Shown: positions 11,179 to 23,582 of the stretch, piece by piece
Position numbering within the stretch: position 1 is the first letter of the stretch
Layout: each line of letters opens with the position of its first letter
NCBI GenBank assembly: GCA_051294375.1
Contig: CM119270.1
Location: 21,597,682-21,661,681 of the forward strand
DNA: 64,000 bases
DNA from: Paraspadella gotoi
Taxonomy: Eukaryota > Chaetognatha
Direction: 5' to 3'
Position numbers and translations under genes: made by a program
Notes under the pieces: generated by a model
The model's input: the letters and a program-made list of their open reading frames with translations, nothing else
What the model was told of the DNA's origin: nothing
The model's database searches: none

Positions 11179-11996
11179 GAGTCCACCCAGGGACGGTGCA
11201 CATTGTTTTTTGTTAATATCATAGTAAATATCAGAAATTGAAATTACTAACCAAAAAGCCTAAAAATCTTTATTGAATTTGGAATCATTTAAAAGTTAAA
11301 GGAAAGGCCTCGTCTTAATACTTTTAATACTTAAAACTTAATACTTTTGTTTTTAAATATCGAAACGGATCTTTGTTTAATTTTTTTTCAAAATAAATAA
11401 TAAATATTAATTACTCCCATGCGGGGAATCGAACCCCGGCCGCGGCGGTGAAAGCGCCGAATCCTGACCACTAGACCACATGGGAACAATGTAATCACCA
11501 TTGTTACAATAACTTAAAAACGTTCTAAAGATTAATAAATCGTTTATTGATACTGCAACTTTTTCTTTTCAACATTCTATTCGTCGTCCCTTGATAGCTC
11601 AGCTGGTAGAGCGGAGGACTGTAGTAGGTTATATGTAACAGTTATCCTTAGGTCGCTGGTTCGAATCCGGCTCGAGGGATTTCTTTTTTATTATAAAAAA
11701 CAAAAAAAAATTGATAAAAAAGTACATAAACTAACAAAAGATAGATGTATTTATACATATATATATAATTGATGGTATCGACTGATTCCTTTGCCTTCCT
11801 ACCCCAAATGCACCTGTGGTATTCTGGACGCAATCTCCGAGCAGATGCAGGCATCCGTGGTCAGAGTGTTTGTTCCCGTTGCCGCCGTAGAAGGCGCCAC
11901 GTGTCTTGATCGTGAATCCCATTGGACATTTGAGGGTCAGTTGACGGACGCCGGTAGATGCCGTGCAGACGGAGGTGGATTGGGGCTGACCCAAGG
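9374..11996 (-). CDS. SUEL-type lectin-domain protein, 3' part of gene (three exons seen)
   Basis: Exons on the minus strand are 11996-11814, 10749-10627 and 9510-9374, all with AG/GT borders and all joined in phase 1. Exons one and two together give one galactose-binding (SUEL/rhamnose-binding lectin) domain. Seen are the N-terminal strand around LTLKCPMGFTI, the AFYGG turn, then QCDGLTECSV, a DACG segment and the closing MQVEYDC. Conserved cysteines sit in the usual order, though the typical FGDPC segment is reduced to RDACG. This domain binds galactose or rhamnose in egg lectins and occurs in latrophilins and other cell-surface proteins. Upstream exons are not recognised, so secretion and the rest of the architecture are unknown. 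Joining the third exon rests on phase and strand only; it also lies in the arm of a suspect palindrome. Confidence 0.7.
9770..9794. other. Assembly gap of exactly 25 N
   Basis: Lies directly after the end of palindrome P1. The same length recurs at 33848-33872, 35066-35090 and 49079-49103. Confidence 0.95.
10229..10640. repeat. 58-bp minisatellite containing copies of a lectin exon end and splice donor
   Basis: About seven units, each starting cacctttgatgctgtagtg and continuing cttgacttgcatgtcacag. The unit closely matches the + strand image of the lectin exon's 3' end and donor (10621-10660: ctcacctttgatgcagtcg, then gacttgcatgt). Each unit therefore repeats the coding end (DCIK on the minus strand) plus a GTGAG-type donor. 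The array lies directly downstream of the exon in the direction of transcription. Confidence 0.85.
10627..10749 (-). CDS. SUEL lectin domain, second-half exon
   Basis: Acceptor ccccag and donor aaag|gtgagt are both strong. The 123-bp exon reads PRQCDGLTECSV at the start and YMQVEYDCIK at the end, the C-terminal half of a SUEL domain. It begins with two bases that complete the phase-1 codon from the exon at 11814 and itself ends in phase 1. Symmetric phase 1 is typical of shuffled extracellular modules. Confidence 0.85.
10822..10894 (+). tRNA. tRNA-Arg (ACG)
   Basis: Complete cloverleaf: acceptor arms ggccttg/caaggtc, A box tggcgcaatgg, anticodon loop ctacgga giving ACG, B box ggttcgaatcc, discriminator G. 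The body matches animal tRNA-Arg(ACG) closely. It lies in an intron of the lectin gene on the opposite strand. Confidence 0.97.
11122..11195 (+). tRNA. tRNA-Asn (GTT)
   Basis: Acceptor arms gtctctg/cagggac, A box tggcgcaatcgg, anticodon loop ctgttaa giving GTT, B box ggttcgagtcc, discriminator G. It is nearly identical to conserved animal tRNA-Asn. No intron and no encoded CCA. Confidence 0.97.
11414..11485 (-). tRNA. tRNA-Glu (TTC)
   Basis: On the minus strand: acceptor arms tcccatg/catggga, A box tggtctagtgg, anticodon loop ctttcac giving TTC, B box ggttcgattcc. It is the only one of the four clustered tRNAs on the minus strand, co-oriented with its host gene. Confidence 0.97.
11588..11679 (+). 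tRNA. tRNA-Tyr (GTA) with intron
   Basis: Acceptor arms cccttga/tcgaggg, D arm tagctcagctggtagagc, anticodon GTA followed by one base and then an intron of about 19 nt at the canonical position (near 11617-11640). T arm gctggttcgaatccggc, with an imperfect stem, and discriminator A. An intron after position 37 is the rule for eukaryotic tRNA-Tyr. Confidence 0.95.
11814..11996 (-). CDS. SUEL lectin domain, first-half exon
   Basis: Acceptor cccacag and donor acag|gtgcat frame a 183-bp exon of 60 codons plus split codons. It encodes LTLKCPMGFTIKTRGAFYGG and a following Cys-containing segment ending QNTT, matching the N-terminal half of SUEL domains (strand, Cys, G-F-x-I, A-x-Y-G). The intron downstream (11813-10750) houses all four tRNA genes. 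Confidence 0.85.
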
Positions 11997-12716
11997 CTGT
12001 GGGGAGTGAGAGCGAGAGAAAGAGGGAACAGAAAGAGGGGGAGAGAGGGAACAGAGAGAGGGAGGGGAAGGGGAGGGGAATGAGAGGGGAAGGGGAGGGG
12101 AATGACAGGGGAAGGGGTGAAAATATGGACAAATGTGCTCCTTTTAAATTCTTTTTTTGAATGTGATTTAAATGCACATACAATTTGTAAATTGGCTTTA
12201 TCACTTTAGCGTATTTTTAGCACGTTTCCTGACATTATATAAAAGTGCTTTGGTTTTAATTTATTCTTTTAATCTAACTTACATCTGACTGATCTCTTGA
12301 GTTTATTTATTAAGTATATTTATTAAAAAAAGTGTATTTATTAACTTTACTTAATTGATCATACATCTGACTGATCTCTTAAGTTTATTCTCGAGAAACG
12401 ATTAATGTTTTACTTTCTCTTTCCTTCTCGAGTTCCTTTTTTTCGAGACGAAGTCTAAAAAGCAATCAACATTTCAGTCAAAACTCTTTTATATTCCGGG
12501 GAACCTTTTTCTCTTCCAAATAATATGGCAGTAAAAAATGGGGAGGAAAGGGAGGAAAGGAAAGGAAGGAAAGAAAAGTGAGAAAAGAAGGAAAGAAAAG
12601 AAAAGAGAATAAACGAGGGAAAGAGAAAAAGATGTAAATAAAAGGAAAGACATAAAAATGAAAAAAAAAGAGAATGAGAAGGAAAACAAGAAAGAGAAGG
12701 AAAACAGTTGGGAAAA

Positions 12717-12767
<51 letters not shown>

Positions 12768-12872
12768 GCGGCTCCATCGAATTGACTCAGGGAGTTTATA
12801 AGGGCAATCAAGGTGGAGGAGAGACTGGTTTATGGTGAGATAAATTGAAAGGAAAGGATGGGGAGAAAGAGA

Positions 12873-12928
<56 letters not shown>

Positions 12929-13177
12929 CCAAAGTAGTAATCGTAAATGGGTCTCAAACATGATGAAGAGCTTAAAAACGGAGGTGGGAATTCTAACGTT
13001 ATTGAAGTAAAGAGAGAGGGAGTGATATTTCAATGCAACTTCCGACTCTCTCTCTCTTTCTCTTTTTCTATCTTTTTCTCTATTTCTTTCTCTGTCTCTC
13101 TCAATCTCTATCTCTCTCTCTCTCTCCTACCTCCCCTCTCCATTTCTCCCCCGATATCTTTCTCTCTCTCTCTTCCC

Positions 13178-13270
<93 letters not shown>

Positions 13271-14570
13271 CACCTTTCGTCTTTTGTCGAAAAGCGACTA
13301 CGACATAAAGAGACCGAAAAAGTTGCGGTCGGAGAATCGACGCCAGACGCATGGAATGGCATGGCGAGGTGACATGGTCTGGGGTGACATGCTCTGAAAT
13401 TCAATTGTTATGGAATGAAACATAGTGGCATGGAGTAGCATGGCGTGGAATATAATTATGGCATGCTAGGTGCCATTGCTTCATGACATGGTTTGCCAAT
13501 AATCCCGATGGCCTTTTAGCTAAAGTGTGCCGAGCGTTATTGAAAATAGTTCGTAATAATTGAATTTAGATATTAGGCATTACGGATATAAGTTTATTAC
13601 AACTCCCAGTGGCCCACCATAAAAAGCCAACGATGTCTTTGACAAAGACTTTGTCGTTGTTTTTTGGCCTCAGATTAAAGAATATTAATATTAATTTGGA
13701 TGATTTTCGGGGTCTGACGGGGAGAGTCATACTTAGAAGTTAGAAAAATGTTAAGTTCAATTTTAGGGGATGAATCACTGAAAAACTCTATTGGTGAATC
13801 ACGATGTATCTCATGGGAATGTCACAGAGAAACATCATACTGCTTACATCATACTACTTACATCATACTCCATAGGAAAACGTTATGGAAATTTCATACT
13901 GAAATACCTTTTGAAAACATAATGTAATTTTCTAACTGAGAAAGAAATTGATTTTTGAATATTGAGATGAACTCAATTGAAAATTAACTTGAATTTTTAT
14001 TATACAAATTCTATGAGAAACAAACCAACAAAACAAAAAAAACTGCGTTGACTAAAAACTGAGAAAACGTTGCGAAGGAAAATAATCTTAAGCCAAAGTG
14101 GATAAAAGTTTTTTTCGTCGTCAAGGTAACCGCGTGTGAGACGGGTATTGAGAATGAAAGGGAGATGGAGAGGGAGACAAAGAGGAAGAGGGAGAGGGAG
14201 ACGAAGAGGGAGAGAGAGAGAGAGACCAAGAGGGAGAGGGAGACAAGTTGAAAATTGAACATGCAAAGGCCATCTTTATTTCTTTCATGTTATAAAATAT
14301 CTTATTTAAACATAAAACCATATCATAGTCCCAGTGATGGTATTACCCATTATATTCGTAAGTAATAAACTGCCATAAGAAATGATTTATCACTTTCAAG
14401 TCGGATAATCTGTCACAGCATTTATCACTTTTAAGTCTGATAATCTGTCACAGAATTTGATCCGAATTCGCTTATATACTCGCGGAAACGTGATAACCTG
14501 TCATAATCGTGTGCCAACTTATGATAGTCTTCAGGGTTGTGACAGCCACACCCCGCCCTTTCACTTATCG

Positions 14571-14700
<130 letters not shown>

Positions 14701-15418
14701 TTGCCAAAAAATCCTCATCCTTTTTCTCATCTTATCTTCTCTTCATAAGTTTTACTGTTCAAATACTAGTAATTAATATAGTGTTTTTAAAATGTTATAC
14801 AGATATTTTCACATATTTCCTGCGATGATAGTAATTTCTTAACTTAGTTGTTTAAAAAAGTCAGTTCTTGTCTTCACAATGCAATAAATATTAATATATG
14901 GTTTGACAGTTGTTATATTACTCACTATTAAGAAGCCTCTTTAGAGTTTAAATGTTACATTAATTATATTACATTCGATTAAAAAGGGAATTAACTTATA
15001 AAAGTTTGTCTCTTTGATCCCCGGTCCTGGACGAAGACATGACCATGTTAAGCTCGAGGCGTCGCTACGTCATGAAGCCTATTAATTGGTTTATGAGTTC
15101 AGAAAAAAAGAATTGGTTCCTTTCTATTTGAGATGCGAATCCATGAATAAATGAAGCGAAAGGGAAAAAGAAAAAAAAAAAGAAAAGAAAAGAAAAAAAA
15201 GAAAGAAGAAAATAAATAAAAAGAAATAAAAAGGAAAAAGAAAAGAAAGAAGTAAAGAAAAAAGAAAAGAAATAAAAAGGAAAAGAAAGAAGAAAAGAAA
15301 AGGAGAAGATTAAAAATGAAAAGGACGATACGAAAAAAGCGAAGAGGATAAATTAAATCCAATCTGGAACAAGCACCTGCTCAATCGATTCAATTTATTG
15401 GCAATAAATCTAAACAGC

Positions 15419-15478
<60 letters not shown>

Positions 15479-16519
15479 TAAATATCAACTGCCTTTCATC
15501 ATTTTCAATGACGACCAATTTTATCCAATATTTTTCTCCAATCAATATTTTTTTGGTTAGAAATTTTTATTCCTCATATTTTTTTTTGGTTAGATTTTCT
15601 GACATCAAGTTTCCTTTGCCAGTTTGCAATTATTTTAATGCAATGAAACTCTTATTAATAAGCAGCTCTACGATAACTACGACACTACGAACGATTACTA
15701 TGTTTGAAGGTAAAGTCACTTTCGTTGCTAGGCAACGACCCCAAAATCCCCCGCCTTCATTTTCCACAATTCATCTTCCTTCATTCGTTTTCAACTTTCA
15801 GTTTTCCAATTGTCAATTTTCATCATTAATTTCAGGCCACATTTTTTTCATCAGCGAGGAAATTAGAGGCAAAAAAATTAAAAATGGATTTTTTGTTGGC
15901 GCCAGACGAGAACGTCGTTGCTATGTGGAAAAGGAGGGAAGAGGCCGGGGGAAGAGGCCACGGAGAGAGGCCAGATGGCAACGTCGAAGTAACGTGGAAA
16001 GGGGGACGGAAGCCTGGGGAAGAGGCCACGGAAAGAGGCCTTTAAAAAAATAGGCCTTAAAAAGAAAAGCCATGAAAAAGGGCCAAATAACGCAAAAAGA
16101 AGGAAGAGGCCACAGAAAAAGGGTACAGCAAAAAGGTCTTCAAGAAAGAAAGGCCAATGGAAGGAGGCCAGATAGACACACAAAAATAGGAAAGAGGCCA
16201 TGACAAAAGAATACAGGAAAAAAGGCCAAAGAAAGGGGCCAACTAAAAAGAAAAAAATTTGGAAAGAAGCCAGGGAGGAAGAGTCTCTGAAAAAAGGGAG
16301 GCCATAGGAAGAGGCCAGGAAAAAGTGGGGCCAGGAAGCGAGCGGAAGGAAAATGAATCAAAAAGATGAAAAATGAAAAAGAACGACGACACAATAGACA
16401 ACAACAACAAAAACGACAACAACAACAAACAGAAGTCATCCATGAAATAAAAAATCACAAAAAAAATGAAATCCTGTTTAGATGGAGTTGTGACGGTGAG
16501 TTTTGTTCGAGAATAAAAC

Positions 16520-16634
<115 letters not shown>

Positions 16635-16829
16635 CTTTTTTCGATACGGAGAGGGTACAAAGGTGGGTTCAATCAAAACCAAAAAAAAAATAAATAAAAA
16701 AAATAAAAAGAAATAAGTTCGACTGAGACGCAGATGTTTTTTCTGTTTCGTTTTTCTGTTTTTTGTTTTTTTTTGTTTTCTACTTTTTGACTTGAGTTTA
16801 TTGGAAATTGAAAATTCGAAGGTGAAGTA

Positions 16830-17530
16830 AAAGGATGAGAGAATGATAGAATCAGTGAATGAGAGAATGGGAATAAGAATGAGAGAATGAGAAAATGAGA
16901 GAATCAGTGAATGAGAGAATGAGAATAAAAGAATGAGAATGAGAGAATGAGATTGATAATGAGATTGAGAATGAGAGAATGTGAGAATGAGAGAATCAGT
17001 GAATGAGAGAATGAGAATATGAGAATGAGAGAATGAGAATGATAGAATGTGAATGAGAATGAGAGAACCAGTGAATGAGAGAATGAGAATGAGAGCATTA
17101 GAGAATCAATGATTGAGAGAATGAGAATGAGAGAATGAGAATGAAAGAATGAGAATGAGAGAATCAGTGAATGAGAGAATCAGTGAATGAGAGAATGAGC
17201 GAATGAAAATGAGAGAATGAGAATGAGCGAATGAGAATGAGCGAATAATAATGAGAGAATGAGAATAAGAATGAGAGAATCAGTGAATGAAAGAGTGAGA
17301 ATGAGAGAATGAGAATGAGATATTACAAATGAGAGATTGATAATGAGAATGAGATAATCAGTGAATGAGAGATTGAGAATGAGAGAATGAGAAGAATGAG
17401 AAGAATGAGAATTAGAGAATGAGAGAACGAGATTGAGAGAACGAGATTGAGAATGAGAGAATGAGAATGTAAGAAAGATGGAATGAAGAAAGAATGTAAG
17501 AATATAAGAATGCGAGACATGAAGAATGTT
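16830..17530. repeat. Octamer-type minisatellite (aatgagag)
   Basis: Roughly 700 bp built from gagaatgagagaatgag and gagaatcagtgaatgag, a higher-order mixture of 8-, 14- and 22-bp units. There are no splice signals or conserved peptide; open frames arise from the repeat. Confidence 0.9.
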
Positions 17531-17802
17531 CAAATTGAGATGAATTGATTTTAGAATGCAAAACGGAATGCCATGGAATGCAAAGGTAAAAGATTAAGAA
17601 GGCAAATTGGAGGAAAAGGGGAGGATGCGGGGCTGGTTAGCAGGGCGTGATAAGATTTGTTAGCAGGGCTGAGAAGTGATTGAACTCATTAGGCGGCCTG
17701 AGTAGTGATAATACTTGTTATCAGTGTTCAGAAGTGATAGGACTCGTTAGAAGGGCAGTTTATCAGATGACAGAGTGAAGAAAGAAAGAAGACGTAATTT
17801 GA

Positions 17803-18289
17803 TTGTTAAAAGTGGACAAAGCGGACAAAGCAGCGGAAGCGGACAAAGCAGCGGGAGCGGACAAAGCAGCAGAGGCGGACAAAGCACCGGAAGCGGAAAA
17901 AGCAGCGGAAGTGAACAAAGCAGCGGAGACGGACAAAGCAGCAGAAGTGGACACAAGGCAGCGGAAAGCCGGACAAAGCAGCGGAGGCGACAAAGAAGCG
18001 GAGGCGGACAAAGCAGCGGAAGAGGACAAGCAGCGGAAGCGACAAAGCAGCGGAGACGGACAAAGCAGCGGAGAAGGACAAAGCAGCAGAAGTGGACAAG
18101 GCAGCAGAGGCGGACAAAGCAGCGGAAGCGGACAAAGCAGCGGAAGCGGACAAAGCAGCGTTAGCGGACGGAATCGAGAAATCGCGTTTAATCAACGAAG
18201 GCGTCGCCGTCGTGAATTCGCGAGCGGACGGGGGTCGGCTGCAGCGGCTGCAGCGGCTGCAGCGGCCGGTTCTGCTGCTGACAGGTGAC
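17803..18289 (+). CDS. 18-bp repeat ORF encoding an ADKAAE hexapeptide, possible exon
   Basis: About 25 units of gcggacaaagcagcggaa. The codon-aligned frame reads DKAAEADKAAGADKAAEADK at the start, loses phase through indels near 17950-18090, and resumes from 18092 as DKAAEADKAAEADKAALADG followed by non-repetitive IEKSRLINEGVAVV, a short QRL repeat (gcagcggct) and a GT donor context ctgacag|gtgaca at 18289. An Ala/Glu/Lys-rich helix is predicted. No start or acceptor was identified, so it could be an exon or only a coding-like minisatellite. Confidence 0.35.
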
Positions 18290-18571
18290 AGTCAGTGACG
18301 GAGGTGAAGGTGAGAGGATGTGATTTGGTTGAGATAATAAGGGAATCAGGTGAGATTTTTTGTGAAACTCTGGTCAGATGTGAATTCGAGTGAAGATCGG
18401 ATCTTCGGATCGGCGATAATGACAGATACATGACGACATCTACAATTGTCAATTGTCAGCACTTTTTGGTAAAGATGACAATGAGTTGAGAGATGATAAA
18501 GTAGTGACCCTGTCGGCGAATTCAAGCGACCGTGGCAACGCGTCGACGACCGTGACAGCTGCGTCTTTTTC

Positions 18572-18614
<43 letters not shown>

Positions 18615-19111
18615 GCGAGTTTTTTTGATTGAAAAATCTGTGATTGTGAGTCTGTGAGACTGGAGGTGAAAAGGTGAGACCGGAGCGAGAAAAGAAAAAG
18701 GAAAAAAAAAGGAGGAAAGAAAAAAAAAGGAAATGAGGAACGAAGGAAAAGGATAAAAAAAGGAAAGAAAAAAGAAAACAATAAAAAAAGGAAAAAAGAA
18801 AGAAAAAAGGAAAAAAGGGGAAAAAAAAGGAAAGAAATGGTTTTTTGATTCGTGAATATTTTATTTCACAATTATTTTTCTCTCTTGGTTTTTTTTTTTT
18901 TTTTAGTCGTGAAACGAAATTTCGATGTGAAGGAAACAAAATGAATAAATCAAAGAAAAAAATTCAAGATTGATTTTATTTTGATGATGATGAAATCTTT
19001 TTATCACTAAAACTTTTTATCACTAAAACTTGGTTAAAGGTCAATCCAACCATTGGACACGTGGAGAAGTGGCTATTTGGGCTGCAGAGTGCAGAGTGCC
19101 ACCCACAATTT

Positions 19112-19326
19112 GTATAACCAGGTCTCGCAGCCATAGAATGGTTCCTGGGCTTCGAACCAGGTTCGATGGTTTTATCAGGCGGCTTACGGTCGTCCTCTCT
19201 ATTCACGGTGGGTAAATACCACTGGGTATCGATCCTAGTACCTGATGATCATGAGCTGATGGATTTACTCAATGAGTAACCGGCTTGTAGGCGGGGTCAA
19301 CATATAGTATTGCCTGACTACGTGAC
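19112..19326 (-). mobile_element. SINE-like repeat, family 1
   Basis: Minus-strand reading contains an A-box-like motif ggttactcattgag and a B-box-like ggttcgaagccc, followed by caggaaccattctatggctgc. The same order and spacing recurs on the minus strand at 60228-60425 and partly at 25795-25840, showing a dispersed family of pol III character. Confidence 0.7.
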
Positions 19327-20044
19327 TCTAGTAATGAAAGGATTTTCATCTGATTCTTTTGAGTTAAAGACAAAAAGAAAAAAAAAGAAAAAAAGGGAAA
19401 AAAAGAAAAACAGGAAAAAAAAGGGAAAAAAAGAAAAAAAAAGAAAAAAAGAAAAAAGGAAAAAAGATGGTTGGGATTTGGAAATCTCGTGAGTCGCGGA
19501 TTCTGTTGCCAGAGACGAGGGTGAACGGAAATAGTTTCACTGTGAAAAATCACGAGTTTGTATCTCTGTCTCTGTCTCTCTCTCACTCTATCTCTCACAC
19601 ACCTGAGGCCGACGATAAGCGAAAGAAGGAATTAAATGTGACGAAATTCATTCGCGTGAATTTGTTTCACTAATTTCTTCACAGATTATTTGTGAATTAA
19701 ATATTTCCATGAAGGATGAAAGTTGGGGATTTGAGATTAGCGGATTAAGGGTTATAGATTAAGTTATATATTTGGTTAGAGCTTAAAATTTTGACTTAAA
19801 ATCAAGTTTATGGATTAACGAACATAAATGAGGCGTTTTTGGAAAATAGTACAGTTTTTTCTAAATTAATATAAACATGCAGAAGTATCATGACAAGCCA
19901 TGACATGACATGTCAGGTCATGATATTAGATGACATGTCAGGTCATGACATCGAAAAAAAAAAAAAAATTTGCGTCTGACATAAAAGAAAGTTTTTCGTC
20001 CAAAAGGGAGATTAGGGAGATCATATTCCATATGACCCCTTTGC

Positions 20045-20152
<108 letters not shown>

Positions 20153-20262
20153 AAAAGCGAGAATGAAATATATGAGTGGGAGTGTCCAACTGAGCGATTC
20201 CGATTTTGAATGGCGAGCGCGTCAAGGGAAAGGGGAGCTGGCGTTTTGTGTGGCGAGGTCAT

Positions 20263-20299
<37 letters not shown>

Positions 20300-20379
20300 C
20301 TTTTTCTCTCTCTCTATCTCTCACTCTCTCTCACTCTGCCTCACTCTCTCCCTCTCTATCTCTCTCTCCCACCCCACCC

Positions 20380-23200
20380 AAGCGTCAATATCGCGAATTG
20401 GGTCTGTTTGCCATAACAAAGATTCGGTAAATTATGTTTAATGGAAACTGGAACCGGGGCAGTTATGGCCGCGGCTGGCGGCGACTTGCGGCGGCAGCGG
20501 CGGGCGGCAGCGACAGCGGCAGCGGCGGAATGAATGGAACAGAGGGCGAAGGCGGTGGTGAAGGGGGGAGGTGGGGGGGAGATCGTTCGATTGATATTTT
20601 TAAGAGGAGAGAGAACTTTTGATGATAAATGTTTAATGATAGATTATCATTCAATGATAGATGTTTGAAGACGGACGATCATTTGATGTCAGAGATTCGA
20701 GGGTTAATGATAAATGATGATAAATTCGATGATAAATTCGATGATAAATTCGAGGGTTGATGATAAATTTTTCATGATGGAAATTAATTGAAGAACATTT
20801 TGAGCTGGTGAATGGATTAAAAATTGGACAGTACGGTGTGGGTATGATTGTGGGAGACTTTTGGGCATGAGTGCGGGTAAGATGTGGAAAAAGTATTAAG
20901 GTCGAGTAAGTGGGAGAGATTCTTGGCTGATGTGGACGAGTCTTTCCGCGAGGTATTTGTGTGAGGACATGTATGTGTGAGGGCATGAATGTGCGTGAAA
21001 CACTGAGGAATGTTAATTGTATCAGCAAGGTTGAGTCAACTTGTGGGTTTATTTGTGGGCGATTATGTGTTTTGTGGACAAAAAAATTAAAGGGAGAGAG
21101 GGAGTCTTAGCTTTTCGAGACGAAGACTTTAAAAGTCACAAATTGTGAATCGTAAAAGTTTCGCGTGAATCAAAAAAAAATCTTTGTTCTTTTCTTTATT
21201 TTTTTTCCTCTCGAACTTCTAACCGAATATATCTTGTCAAAGAGTATCCTCTCTCTCTCTCTCTCTCTCTCCTCTCTTTCTCTCTCTCGTCGAGTCTTCA
21301 TCTCATCTCCTCTCGTTCTCTCAATCTTCTCCTCTCTCTCTCTCTCTCCTCCTCTCTCTCCTCTCACACACACAACACCACACCCACATCAAAATGATTA
21401 CCATTATTATTTTTTAATCCTTAATTTCGTTTTTCTTCTTTTTTTTCAGTTGACGATTTCGTTTTGTAAATCATCAGCAAATCACGACTCTATAATTAAC
21501 TTTGTCGGTCCGTCGGTCCGCCCCCTCAATCTTGTCGGGCAGTCACTTATTTCATGTCAAACATAGAATTAAGATAAAATATGCAAAAAAAGATGACCGT
21601 CCGTTTGTCTGTCTGTCCGTCCGTTTGTCTGTCTGTCTGTGTGTGGGTAGGTAAGTGTGTGATTGAGCTGGATATGGTATTTCGATGGAATCGTGCGAGT
21701 GGAAATGAGCTTAAGTAGAAAAAACAAAAAACCTCTTTCACTAAGTGATTATGCTTTTTTCTTTTTATATTAAATGTAATTACAAGATGTATTAATTAAT
21801 CAATTAGTCAATTAATTAATCAATAATTAACTAATCCATCAATCAATTATTCAATCAAGCATATAATTAATTAATTAATTAATTAATTAATTAATTAATT
21901 AATTAATTACCACTAATGACCGTGGGCAGATCAGTCATTGTTTGCTCAAACTTGTTTTTTAATTCTCGTTAAATAAACATAATAAACAAATTGACATTGA
22001 TTTAAAGGGATATTAAAGCAACATTATAAATGTATTGTAATTACGCGACTCAAGAGTAAAATTGAAAAATTAGTTAGACATTTTATCGTTTCCAATTGTT
22101 TTTTTTTATTTATATTTTTAAAATTAAAAATGAGACTAAGTTAAATAATTTCAAACTCATAATTAATATCCAAGATCAAAAAACTAATTTTAAACGCAAC
22201 GAAAATTATTCACGTAAGATTAAACTGCAAGATGCAAATTAGATTCTCGGCTGATTTGACGCAAAAGAAAAAACAACTAGAAAACAAATGGATTTAATCT
22301 GATTTTTCGCTGTCGAATCAATTGAAGCGAAACTAGATTCTTCTTTCTAAATGTTTCGTTTGTTTCGTTTGTCAAATGTTTCCTCATTTTTCTTTTCATT
22401 CCGGCTCTACGATCCACAAGGTGCCTCCGTCGGTCCGTCGGTCCCACCCCAAAATCTGGTCGGTAAGACACTGAGATCATGTCAGAACATCGAATTATGA
22501 TAAATATTTAAAAAAAAAACATATTCCTTTTATTCCTTTCTCTCCCTTCCTCCTCTCTCCCCCCCTGAAAGAAATTCTTTCTTTTCTTTTTTCCTTCAGA
22601 TCGAATTATTTCTTCTTTTTTTTTTCTGTTTCGATTTTCTTTTTTTTTCTCTTCCAATATTTCATCTTTCTTTAATCCGTTTTACTCTGACGAGGGACGA
22701 GGTGGAGGAGGAGGAGGAGGAGGAGGAGGAGGAGGAGAAAGANNNNNNNNNNNNNNNNNNNNNNNNNNNNNNNNNNNNNNNNNNNNNNNNNNNNNNNNNN
22801 NNNNNNNNNNNNNNNNNNNNNNNNNNNNNNNNNNNNNNNNNNNNNNNNNNNNNNNNNNNNNNNNNNNNNNNNNNNNNNNNNNNNNNNNNNNNNNNNNNNN
22901 NNNNNNNAATACTGAGAAGATATTTTAAAGATAGGAAATACTGATGGAAAAAGAGAAAAACAAGAAAAGAAATAGTAAAGTTATAGAGAGAAAAGATATG
23001 GGATGAAAGCAAAAAATAGATCCGATTAAAAACGAAGAAAGAGAAGTTTGAAGCAAGAAATGGGAGGAATGGAGTAAAGATAAGAAGGAAGTGAGATGGA
23101 AAATGAAATAGAGAAAAAAGAGAATATAGAGAAAAGAAAGGAAGGAAGGAGAGGAGGATTAAGAAGAGGAAGACCCCCCCCCTCCTCAGTGAAAAAAAAG
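20380..23200. other. Intergenic or intronic repeats, no gene recognised
   Basis: Holds a ggc-rich block (20465-20535), gataaatt repeats (20695-20770), TC-rich 21245-21365, gtccgtttgtctgtct repeats at 21598-21642, a (ttaa)n run at 21865-21910, and two related 80-bp blocks starting gtcggtccgtcggtcc at about 21507 and 22427. A 165-N gap lies at 22743-22907, preceded by gga repeats. Confidence 0.6.
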
Positions 23201-23216
23201 AGTCGTTGCAATTCAG

Positions 23217-23501
23217 GATGAAATTGATTCTCGCCGTCGTCGTTCGTTCGCCGGAGTCGAATGCTGTGATTTTCCAGTTGTGGAGGTTTGGAAGGCTGAG
23301 AAGAAAGAGAGAGAGTGGCCGGGGGATGAGGTGTCCTCACTGGTGGCCTTCGCTCTTTACGGCGAGGCTCCTCTGAAGAGTCCCTCCCTTCTGACGGGCT
23401 TGTCGGTCGTCCCGTTGGCGTCGGAGGGAGTCGGGGAACGATCTGTAATAAGATGTATCCTTCCCGATTACAAGGGTGATATTATGGCGCATTGGTACTA
23501 A
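23217..23501 (+). CDS. Orphan terminal coding exon, unidentified protein
   Basis: Acceptor ttgcaattcag, then 94 codons open to TAA at 23499-23501. The peptide includes GVECCDFPVVEVWKAEKK, SSLVAFALYGE, SVVPLASEG and ends DIMAHWY. Composition and codon use look coding, with few rare runs, and it sits upstream of synaptotagmin gene A on the same strand. I looked for a C2B C-terminal WHxL motif; HWY is only vaguely similar, so I do not assign a family. An alternative acceptor (tttccag at 23277) would shorten it. Confidence 0.5.
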   Translation, partial: DEIDSRRRRSFAGVECCDFPVVEVWKAEKKEREWPGDEVSSLVAFALYGEAPLKSPSLLTGLSVVPLASEGVGERSVIRCILPDYKGDIMAHWY

Positions 23502-23582
23502 TGTGGATATAACCCTCCCTTTCGTCTTTGGCGAGTGAGAGTACCGGCTCCACGTTTTTAGGTGGAGGAGAGAGTAGAGACA

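Noticed and set aside
13267-13371. Plus-strand frame SSFVEKRLRHKETEKVAV after a TC tract, ending in TGA
   Set aside because: No AG acceptor lies between the TC tract and the frame, and no homologous family was recognised.
21865-21910. (ttaa)n run as a transposon target or end
   Set aside because: A simple microsatellite; no terminal repeats or transposase nearby.
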